Positions 53,116 through 60,105 of a DNA stretch of 64,000 nucleotides are shown piece after piece (within the stretch, counting starts at the first letter, position 1; every line of letters starts with the position of its first letter). Source of the stretch: Aurantimonas sp. HBX-1 (lineage in GTDB: Bacteria; Pseudomonadota; Alphaproteobacteria; Rhizobiales; Rhizobiaceae). Position numbers and translations under genes: made by a program. Location of the stretch: positions 310,001-374,000 of the forward strand of contig NZ_CP090066.1 in the NCBI RefSeq assembly GCF_021391535.1. The letters run 5' to 3'. The notes below the pieces were generated by a model, which was not told the origin of the DNA, ran no database searches, and worked only from the letters and a program-made list of their open reading frames with translations.

Positions 53116-53997
53116 ATGGACAAGGGCATCGAGACAATCGGCATCGTCGGCGCCGGGCAGATGGGCGCGGGGATCGCCCATGTCACGGCGCTCGCCGGCC
53201 ACGCGGTGACGCTCTACGACATTTCCGAGGAGCGGCTGCAGGAGGGGCTGAAGCGGCTCGACGCCTCGCTGGAGCGCAAGCTCGCCTCGCAGAAGATCAC
53301 CGCGGCGGAGCGCGACGCGGCGTTCGCCCGCGTGACGACGACGACCGACCCGGCGGGGCTCGGCGGCCTCGACCTCGTCATCGAGGCGGCGACCGAGGAC
53401 GAGACGGTCAAGCGCAAGATCTACCGCGAGATCTGCCCGCATCTCTCCCCCGAGACGATTCTGGCCACCAACACCTCGTCGATCTCGATCACCCGGCTCG
53501 CGGCGGCGACCGACCGGCCCGAGCGGTTCATGGGCATCCACTTCATGAACCCGGTGCCGGTGATGATGCTGGTCGAGCTGGTGCGCGGCATCGCCACCGG
53601 CGACGCCACCTTCGAGGCGGCGCGCGGCTTCATCGCCTCGCTGGAGAAGACCATCACCGTGTCGGAGGATTTTCCGGCCTTCATCGTCAACCGCATCCTG
53701 CTGCCGATGATCAACGAGGCGATCTACGTGCTCTACGAGGGCGTCGGCTCGGTGGAATCGATCGACACGGCGATGAAGCTCGGCGCCAACCACCCGATGG
53801 GCCCGCTGCAGCTCGCCGACTTCATCGGCCTCGATACCTGCCTGTCGATCATGCAGGTGCTGCATGACGGGCTGGCCGATTCCAAGTACCGGCCGTGCCC
53901 GCTGCTGGTGAAATATGTCGAGGCCGGCTGGCTCGGCCGCAAGACCGGCCGCGGCTTCTACGACTATCGCGGCGAGACGCCGGTCCCGACACGGTAG
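53116..53997 (+). CDS. 3-hydroxybutyryl-CoA dehydrogenase
   Basis: NAD(P)-dependent oxidoreductase interconverting acetoacetyl-CoA and 3-hydroxybutyryl-CoA. Rossmann fingerprint GIVGAGQMGAGIAHV near the N-terminus, NTSSISITRLA, the HFMNPVPVMMLVE catalytic histidine region and NHPMGPLQLADFIGLD in the C-terminal domain. 293 residues from ATG 53116; a frame start at 53056 adds an unrelated basic stretch. Position after etfBA fits beta-oxidation or butyrate/PHB metabolism. The symbol hbd/paaH is used for relatives. Confidence 0.94.
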   Translation: MDKGIETIGIVGAGQMGAGIAHVTALAGHAVTLYDISEERLQEGLKRLDASLERKLASQKITAAERDAAFARVTTTTDPAGLGGLDLVIEAATEDETVKRKIYREICPHLSPETILATNTSSISITRLAAATDRPERFMGIHFMNPVPVMMLVELVRGIATGDATFEAARGFIASLEKTITVSEDFPAFIVNRILLPMINEAIYVLYEGVGSVESIDTAMKLGANHPMGPLQLADFIGLDTCLSIMQVLHDGLADSKYRPCPLLVKYVEAGWLGRKTGRGFYDYRGETPVPTR

Positions 53998-54220
53998 GAG
54001 GGGCGGCTGCTCAGGAACTGCGATTGGCATCTTTGGATGCGCGCGTCTGTTATCGGCCGCGGGGCCGTCTACCAGCGAAGGGTCTGCGCCCTGCCTCCGT
54101 CAGCCATTCTAGGCACGAGGGCGGCCCCAGCGTGCCAATTGGTCGCTTGCTCAATGCGGTATTTGCGATGAGGCAACTCACAAAGATGAAGCTTGCTTCC
54201 CACGGCGCGCACCTAAGTTC
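53998..54220. other. Junction between core genes and the AT-rich cassette
   Basis: No gene recognised. GC-rich at the start, clearly more AT-rich by 54150. This is the left border of the four-gene accessory cassette. No tRNA, integrase or IS end is visible. Confidence 0.4.
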
Positions 54221-54721
54221 CTAGGGCAGAAGAGTTGATCCACTTGTGCTGATGAGCTTTGCCCGCCCTGGATGCAGTGGCGGCAACGTTATAGGTCCCA
54301 AGGAATTTGATCGCTTCATGACTTTTACAACTGAGCCATAGCATTCGCCTGCGATGACAAATGGCGTAGTATGACTCGCATCGACGCTAGGCCCAAATTT
54401 GCTCGTCCACCGACCATCACTTCGCTGCCTGGCAACATGCGTCGGAAGTTCATCCTTGCAGTAAATCGCTATTTTAGTGAAGCCACGCTCAAAGTGTTCT
54501 CCGTCACATATAATAAATCCGATCATCTCAAAGAAAAGAATAAACGATTCGACCGTGTCTTCTCGTCTCAGATCGTGCGGCCAGGACATTGTCTGGTCTA
54601 CATCTGGCCATATTACGTGGTGTGTGTCGCAAGCCGCCCATGCAATGCAATTATATTCATTTGTGGAGTCGCTTTCAGCTTTCCAATTATGAGGCGTCTG
54701 ATTCGGAAACCAAGATTTCAT
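54221..54721 (-). CDS. Uncharacterised protein, DUF7689-like (NCIAWA ... THxARQ type)
   Basis: A 166-residue protein with two motifs of a recurrent uncharacterised family: YNCIAWAACDTHHVIWPD near the N-terminus and TKIAIYCKDELPTHVARQ later, followed by DGRWTSKFG. The invariant Cys and His positions resemble a papain-like or NlpC/P60-like catalytic pair, but activity is not shown. It is AT-richer than the chromosome. Its start lies within the last 35 bases of the upstream gene, so the two are coupled. Relatives are often found next to the upstream gene's family. Confidence 0.7.
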   Translation of the reverse strand: MKSWFPNQTPHNWKAESDSTNEYNCIAWAACDTHHVIWPDVDQTMSWPHDLRREDTVESFILFFEMIGFIICDGEHFERGFTKIAIYCKDELPTHVARQRSDGRWTSKFGPSVDASHTTPFVIAGECYGSVVKVMKRSNSLGPITLPPLHPGRAKLISTSGSTLLP

Positions 54722-55214
54722 TCTTCACGACGCCTTTACCCTTTGCCCATGCCACCCAAGCTTGAGCCATCTCATTAACGCGACCTCTAGATTCAACTGG
54801 AACGGGATCAGATTGGTTAATGCGCTTAAGCAAAGGAAATATAAAAGGAGACGTCTCGCCTTTCATGAGAAGCTCTATAAGGATTGGACTCACGCGCTTC
54901 CCCATCTTTTGTAGACACGAGAAATTACTATTCCTCGTTATCAATGACAAGGAGGAATGGTATTTTGTCTCTTCCTTTAGATCGCGAACTAAAGAGAAGA
55001 CCTCTTTTCTCAATATTTCTTTATAAACAATACGAAAAAGCTTTGGATCGTACTTTGGAGTCGGCACCCTAGTGATCCGCTCTCTTTTTCGGCGCCTAAT
55101 ATCAGCTTGCGTCCAGTATGTAGGTGGAGAAGCGCGCTGGCGTGTCTCCTTTTGTATGAGGACTTCCTCGGCTGGTCGATATAACCCTACTGGATTACTA
55201 TGAACCAGATACAT
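54687..55214 (-). CDS. Uncharacterised protein, middle gene of AT-rich cassette
   Basis: A 175-residue protein of unknown function. The segment FSLVRDLKEETKYHSSLSLI … MGKRVSPILIELLMKG … DPVPVESRGRVNEMAQAWVAW resembles a small conserved family usually encoded directly before DUF7689-like proteins. It is rich in basic residues at the N-terminus. Overlaps both neighbours (17 and 35 bases). Codon use is AT-biased compared with the flanking core genes. Likely acts with its neighbours, but nothing in the sequence shows how. Confidence 0.6.
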   Translation of the reverse strand: MYLVHSNPVGLYRPAEEVLIQKETRQRASPPTYWTQADIRRRKRERITRVPTPKYDPKLFRIVYKEILRKEVFSLVRDLKEETKYHSSLSLITRNSNFSCLQKMGKRVSPILIELLMKGETSPFIFPLLKRINQSDPVPVESRGRVNEMAQAWVAWAKGKGVVKNEILVSESDAS

Positions 55215-55554
55215 TATCGTTCTCCCTGGCCTCCGCAGCGGCAGCGTTATCTAAAACTTTACTTAACCAGTCTCTAAGACTTTCAGCTACGGTTCTGGAA
55301 AAAACTAGATCGATCTCCAGTTCCCGTACTATTCCTCCTCGTGAATCTTCATTGACAACCTTACCTAAGTTGCCATCCTCCGAAATAGCATATTCTACCT
55401 CTCGGGGGATAGCTGGACGTTCGCTATAAACACAGGCGTGGACGAAACCGCCTGGAGTCATCCCTCCTAGCGCTCCGTCGACATGAGCTACCCTAAACAA
55501 GTTGCTCTTTATATTATGGAATTTGATGGTTTCATCTATGTCATTAGATTTCAT
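55198..55554 (-). CDS. Uncharacterised protein, first gene of AT-rich operon
   Basis: A 118-residue protein with the pattern SNLFRVAHVDGALGGMTPGG … YSERPAIPREVEY … GGIVRELEIDLVFSRTVAESLRDWL. This matches a widely scattered uncharacterised family predicted as a small alpha/beta protein. Its stop overlaps the start of the next gene. No signal peptide or membrane segment. Function unknown. Confidence 0.65.
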   Translation of the reverse strand: MKSNDIDETIKFHNIKSNLFRVAHVDGALGGMTPGGFVHACVYSERPAIPREVEYAISEDGNLGKVVNEDSRGGIVRELEIDLVFSRTVAESLRDWLSKVLDNAAAAEARENDNVSGS

Positions 55555-55614
55555 TGGAGACCTGTGGAGCCAGAGCGGTATGGGATGATCATTTTTAGGG
55601 TGCTAACATACTGG

Positions 55615-55790
55615 TCATACCCGCGCACCCCATTCCAAGGAGACCTGCAGTCCGACGGCGACGCCCTGTCCCTTGATCTCGTTGAAGATGCCTTCGTCTC
55701 GTCGCGGAAATAGGGCAGCGCAAGTCCGGCTAGGGAGCAGGGATCCTTTCGGATGTAACGATGATAGAGCTTCGATCCGAGCAATCAGAC
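55615..55790 (-). pseudogene. Degenerate second copy of the tlpA 3' region
   Basis: Read on the minus strand, the segment gives LALPYFRDETK, then after a one-base shift GIFNEIKGQGVAVGLQVSL. The intact TlpA gene at 56196-56867 has ALPFFRDETMGVFNDLKGQG followed by VAFGLPISL. At DNA level about 85% of bases agree over roughly 90 bases (55646-55735 against about 56320-56410), with one base missing near 55692. It is a decayed homologous fragment with no start, probably left by the recombination that brought in the cassette. Confidence 0.75.
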
Positions 55791-55840
55791 TGAGGCTTCG
55801 TAACACAAGCGCAACCCAGTTAAGTACGCGCCTCGGCCCT

Positions 55841-56053
55841 TCAATTTTTTGGAAGGTCTCGATATCCTCTGACCGCATAAAGGCATTCTGCGTACGTGTC
55901 TAAGATCCACTTTCGATCGGCGTGCCGCCTACCGTCAGTAGCGTTGGGGAAGAAGACCATCTTTTCGGTGCCAGCTATCATCTGCAATAGCTTGTAGGAG
56001 ACCTCTTCAGGGGAGTTTTCGCCGATATGAACGATCGCTGCTTGGTCTGCCAT
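55841..56053 (-). CDS. Small uncharacterised protein (70 aa)
   Basis: Starts MADQAAIVHIGENSPEEVSYKLLQMI and ends DRKWILDTYAECLYAVRGYR, a pattern I recognise from a small uncharacterised family in Proteobacteria that occurs in accessory regions. GGGAG lies eight bases before the ATG, supporting translation. It lies between intact tlpA and its degenerate copy. No function is known. Confidence 0.6.
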   Translation of the reverse strand: MADQAAIVHIGENSPEEVSYKLLQMIAGTEKMVFFPNATDGRRHADRKWILDTYAECLYAVRGYRDLPKN

Positions 56054-56195
56054 TGCGGTTTCTCCCGTTGCACATAATCAACCTACCTCAACGGTTTGGT
56101 GCGTCAATTTATATTTTCTTCTTTGCAACTTCGAGCTGTAATATGAAGTATATTATTCTTGAATTTTGAGCCGCTCTTGGTGTGCGCTGTGCTGA

Positions 56196-56867
56196 TCACG
56201 CCCCCGCCTCGCTCTCCCGCACCACGTCGAGCAGCCGCACGGCATCCGGGCTCGCCCAGGCGGCGGGGCCGTTGATGGCGGCGCGGGCGCAGCCGTCGGG
56301 GCCGACGAGGAGGGAGATCGGCAGGCCGAAGGCGACGCCCTGGCCCTTGAGGTCGTTGAACACGCCCATCGTCTCGTCGCGGAAGAAGGGCAGGGCGGTC
56401 AGGCCGGTCTCGGTGTAGAAATCCTTCGGCTTCTGCGGGTCGCCCATGTCGACATTGATCGGCACGACGGCGAAGTCCTCGCCGCCTTCGTCGCGCTCCA
56501 GCGCGTCGAGGGCCGGCATCTCCTCGCGGCAGGGGCCGCACCAGGTGGCCCAGAGATTGACCAGGAGGGTGGTGCCGGCGAAGTCGGCGAGGCTCGCCGC
56601 GTTGCCGTCACCGTCCTTGAAGGCGATGGCGGAGACGTCGAAGGGCGTATCGAGCGGCTGCACCGCCGCGACCTCGCCGCGGGCGTTGGCGTCGAGCGCG
56701 GCCGACAGCGTCTCGTCCAGCGGGCAGTTCGCCGCGACTTCGTTGCCAGACCGGGTTTCGCTCACGTATAGGACGGCTCCCCCCGCCGCGACGCCGCACA
56801 ACAGCGCCACTGCCGCGACGAGACCCAGCCGCCGCCCGTTCGAAGCCTTCGGTGTTTCGTCGGACAT
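56196..56867 (-). CDS. tlpA: TlpA-family thiol:disulfide oxidoreductase
   Basis: Membrane-anchored periplasmic thioredoxin-like protein that reduces cytochrome c or copper-site cysteines, as TlpA does for cytochrome oxidase assembly. The 223-residue protein has an N-terminal membrane anchor (LGLVAAVALLCGVAAGGAVLYV), an extra Cys in the AANCPLDE segment and the active site WATWCGPCREEMP. Start ATG 56867 lies only 25 bases from the divergent argH start. Its 3' end borders the AT-rich cassette, and a degenerate copy lies inside it. Confidence 0.92.
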   Translation of the reverse strand: MSDETPKASNGRRLGLVAAVALLCGVAAGGAVLYVSETRSGNEVAANCPLDETLSAALDANARGEVAAVQPLDTPFDVSAIAFKDGDGNAASLADFAGTTLLVNLWATWCGPCREEMPALDALERDEGGEDFAVVPINVDMGDPQKPKDFYTETGLTALPFFRDETMGVFNDLKGQGVAFGLPISLLVGPDGCARAAINGPAAWASPDAVRLLDVVRESEAGA

Positions 56868-56892
56868 GTCGTCGAGAGCCTTTCGGGATTCC

Positions 56893-58296
56893 ATGAGCGA
56901 TAAGATCAGCAACGAGATGTGGGGCGGTCGTTTCGCCTCGGGGCCCGCCGCGATCATGGAGGAGATCAACGCGTCGATCGATTTCGACAAGCGTCTATAT
57001 GGCGAGGATATCGACGGTTCGAAAGCCCATGCGGCGATGCTGGGCGCGCAGAAGATCATCACGGCCGAGGATGCGGCGCTGATCCGCGACGGGCTGGAGA
57101 CGATCCGGGGCGAGATCGCCGACGGGAAATTCGCCTTCTCGCGGCAGCGCGAGGACATCCACATGAATGTCGAGGCGCGGCTCGCCGAACTGATCGGGCC
57201 CGCCGCCGGGCGGCTGCACACGGCGCGCTCGCGCAACGACCAGGTGGCGGTGGATTTCCGCCTGCACGTGAAGTCGGCGCTGGCCTCGCTGGCCGAAGCG
57301 CTGGAAGCCTTCATCGCGGCGCTGCTCGACAAGGCCGACGCGCATGCCGGCACGGTGATGCCGGGCTTCACGCATCTGCAGGTGGCGCAGCCGGTGACCT
57401 TCGGCCATCACTGCCTCGCCTATGTCGAGATGGCCTCGCGCGACCTGTCGCGCTGCCGCGACGCGCTGGAGCGGATGGACGAATGTCCGCTCGGCGCGGC
57501 GGCGCTCGCCGGCACCGGGTTTCCCATCGACCGCCACGCGACGGCGGCGGCGCTCGGCTTCCGCGAGCCGACGCGCAACTCGCTGGATTCGGTCTCGGAC
57601 CGCGACTTCGCGCTGGAATTCCTGTCGATCGCGGCGATCTGTGCGACCCATCTGTCGCGGCTCGCCGAGGAGATCGTCATCTGGTCGACGCCGCAATTCG
57701 GCTTCATCCGGCTGTCCGACGCGTTCTCCACCGGCTCCTCGATCATGCCGCAGAAGCGCAACCCGGACGCGGCGGAGCTGGTGCGGGCGAAGCCCGGCCG
57801 CATCAACGGCGCGCTGATCTCGCTGCTGACGGTGATGAAGGGCCTGCCGCTGACCTATTCGAAGGACATGCAGGAGGACAAGGAACAGGTCTTCGACGCG
57901 ATCGACTCGCTGTCGCTGGCGCTGGCGGCGGCGACCGGCATGGTCCGCGACATGACGGTGAACGTCGAGGCGATGCGCCGCGCCGCCGGCCACGGCTATG
58001 CGACGGCCACCGACCTTGCCGACTGGCTGGTGCGCGAGGCCGGCCTGCCGTTCCGCGAGGCGCATCACGTCACCGGCCGGGCGGTGGCGACGGCCGAGGC
58101 GCAGGGCGTCGGGCTGGAGGCGCTGCCGTTCGAGGCGCTCCACGCCATCGACCCGCGCATCACCCGGGACGTCTATTCGGTGCTCGGCGTCGATGCCTCG
58201 GTGGAAAGCCGCACCAGTTTCGGCGGCACCGCGCCCGACAATGTCCGGGCGCAGATCGCCTACTGGCGCGGGCGTCTCGGCAAGACGGCGCGATAG
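56893..58296 (+). CDS. argH: Argininosuccinate lyase
   Basis: Last enzyme of arginine synthesis: argininosuccinate to arginine and fumarate. The 467-residue protein has MWGGRFASGP at the start, HTARSRNDQVAVDFRLH, THLQVAQPVTFGHH and the superfamily signature GSSIMPQKRNPD with the catalytic serine loop. ATG 56893 is the natural start. Divergent from tlpA; followed by the lipoprotein and lysA genes in a conserved order. Confidence 0.97.
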   Translation: MSDKISNEMWGGRFASGPAAIMEEINASIDFDKRLYGEDIDGSKAHAAMLGAQKIITAEDAALIRDGLETIRGEIADGKFAFSRQREDIHMNVEARLAELIGPAAGRLHTARSRNDQVAVDFRLHVKSALASLAEALEAFIAALLDKADAHAGTVMPGFTHLQVAQPVTFGHHCLAYVEMASRDLSRCRDALERMDECPLGAAALAGTGFPIDRHATAAALGFREPTRNSLDSVSDRDFALEFLSIAAICATHLSRLAEEIVIWSTPQFGFIRLSDAFSTGSSIMPQKRNPDAAELVRAKPGRINGALISLLTVMKGLPLTYSKDMQEDKEQVFDAIDSLSLALAAATGMVRDMTVNVEAMRRAAGHGYATATDLADWLVREAGLPFREAHHVTGRAVATAEAQGVGLEALPFEALHAIDPRITRDVYSVLGVDASVESRTSFGGTAPDNVRAQIAYWRGRLGKTAR

Positions 58297-58375
58297 TCGC
58301 GCCCGGGTGGTGATTTCTTCGGCGGGAACGGCTATCACGGCGGTGGCTCCACAATCGGCAGCGGACAGCGCGGGC

Positions 58376-58693
58376 ATGGGCGACATGACGGATCGATCGA
58401 GGCGGGCGACGGCAGTCGCCGTGGTCATGGCGGGCGCGGCGCTGCTTGGCGGCTGCGGCGTGAAGAACATGCCCGTGGCCCCGGCATCCGAGGGCGAACC
58501 GGTCGTCGTCACCGACGGCGAGGCCGGCGCCGGCACCGGCCGGACGATCCTCGGCAGCGGCAGCAGCGCCTCCACCGTCAGCAGCCAGCGCATCTCGGCC
58601 GTCCAGGACGACAATATCGTCAGCGCCGCCGAGGTCACCCGCAACCCGGCTTCCGCCGGCTCCAGCTTCATCCTCGACCCGCTGCTGAACTGA
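58376..58693 (+). CDS. Small LptM-like lipoprotein
   Basis: A short predicted outer-membrane lipoprotein of about 105 residues. A hydrophobic signal is followed by a lipobox (LLGGCGVKNMP) near residue 27. The LxGCGxKxPxxxP pattern after the cysteine is that of LptM (YifL-like), which assists LptD oxidation and maturation in enterics. The rest is low-complexity Gly/Ser and Val. The location between argH and lysA is the usual one in alphaproteobacteria. ATG 58385 is an alternative start. Confidence 0.8.
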   Translation: MGDMTDRSRRATAVAVVMAGAALLGGCGVKNMPVAPASEGEPVVVTDGEAGAGTGRTILGSGSSASTVSSQRISAVQDDNIVSAAEVTRNPASAGSSFILDPLLN

Positions 58694-58733
58694 GCGCCGC
58701 CGGCCCTCCAGCCTCCCGCATATCCGTGGCGAC

Positions 58734-60008
58734 ATGAATCATTTCGAGATCAGGGACGGCGCCCTCCACGCCGAGGGCGTGCCCGTGGAGCGCATCGCGC
58801 ACGACGTCGGCACGCCGTTCTACTGCTATTCCTCCGCGACCTTGACCCGCCACTACGAGGTGTTCAGCCGGGCCTTCGCCGACATCGACGCGCTGGTCTG
58901 CTACGCCATGAAGGCGAACTCAAACCAGGCGGTGCTGGCGACGCTGGCGCGGCTCGGCGCCGGCGCCGACGTCGTCTCGGGCGGCGAGCTGCTGCGGGCG
59001 CTGCGCGCCGGCATCGCGCCCGAGAAGATCATGTTCTCGGGCGTCGGCAAGACGATCCCGGAGATCGACCTGGCGCTCGCCGCCGGCATCTTCTGCTTCA
59101 ACGTCGAGTCCGAGCCCGAGCTGGAAGTGATCGCCGCCCGCGCCGAGGCCGCCGGCCTGACCGCGCCGGTGTCCTTCCGGATCAACCCGGACGTCGACGC
59201 GCGCACCCACGCCAAGATCTCCACCGGCAAGAAGTCCGACAAGTTCGGCATCGCCTTCGACGACGCGCTCGGCATCTACGACCGGGCGCGGGCGCTGCCG
59301 GGCATCGCGGTGTGCGGCATCGACATGCATATCGGCAGCCAGATCATCGACCTCGAGCCGTTCGACCAGGCCTTCGAGCGGCTGGCCGGGCTGGTGCGGC
59401 AGCTGCGGGGCGCCGGCCACACCATCAGCCATGTCGATCTCGGCGGCGGGCTGGGCGTGCCCTACCGCCGCGACAACGCGCCGCCGCCGGAGCCGACCGC
59501 CTATGCCGAGATCGTCAAGCGCCACGTGCGCGACCTCGGCTGCCAGGTGGTGTTCGAGCCGGGCCGGCTGATCGCCGCCAATGCCGGCATCCTGGTGACC
59601 CGGGTGCTCTACGTGAAGGAGGCCGGCGACAAGGTCTTCGTCATCGTCGACGCGGCGATGAACGATTTGGTGCGCCCGACGCTCTACGACGCCTGGCACG
59701 ACATCCACCCGGTGATCGAGCAGCCGGACGGCGCGCGCATGGTCGCCGACGTGGTCGGCCCGGTGTGCGAGAGCGGCGACTTCTTCGCGCGCGACCGCGA
59801 CCTGCCGCGGGTGAAGGCCGGCGACCTCGTCTATCTCTCCTCGGCCGGCGCCTACGGGGCGGTGCAGTCGGGCACCTACAATTCCCGACCGCTGATCGCC
59901 GAGGTGCTGGTCCGGGACGACGATTTCTTTGCGGTGCGGCCGCGCCAGACGATCGACGAGCTGATCGCCCTCGACCGCCTCCCGCCCTGGCTCGACGACA
60001 CCGCGTGA
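58734..60008 (+). CDS. lysA: Diaminopimelate decarboxylase
   Basis: PLP enzyme making L-lysine from meso-diaminopimelate. The PLP lysine is in CYAMKANSNQ; HIGSQI, the glycine loop DLGGGLGVPY, EPGRLIAANAG and the substrate/dimer motif CESGDFFARDR are all present. 424 residues, normal length. It is preceded by the LptM-like gene by 40 bases. Confidence 0.97.
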   Translation: MNHFEIRDGALHAEGVPVERIAHDVGTPFYCYSSATLTRHYEVFSRAFADIDALVCYAMKANSNQAVLATLARLGAGADVVSGGELLRALRAGIAPEKIMFSGVGKTIPEIDLALAAGIFCFNVESEPELEVIAARAEAAGLTAPVSFRINPDVDARTHAKISTGKKSDKFGIAFDDALGIYDRARALPGIAVCGIDMHIGSQIIDLEPFDQAFERLAGLVRQLRGAGHTISHVDLGGGLGVPYRRDNAPPPEPTAYAEIVKRHVRDLGCQVVFEPGRLIAANAGILVTRVLYVKEAGDKVFVIVDAAMNDLVRPTLYDAWHDIHPVIEQPDGARMVADVVGPVCESGDFFARDRDLPRVKAGDLVYLSSAGAYGAVQSGTYNSRPLIAEVLVRDDDFFAVRPRQTIDELIALDRLPPWLDDTA

Positions 60009-60105
60009 GCGGCGCGTCGGCGGGGTTCACAGATGCGTCACCCGCCTCGTCTTCGCCGTAAAAACGGTTAAGGTTCTCAGGTCTTACGAGGAACGAGAGC
60101 TGGCC

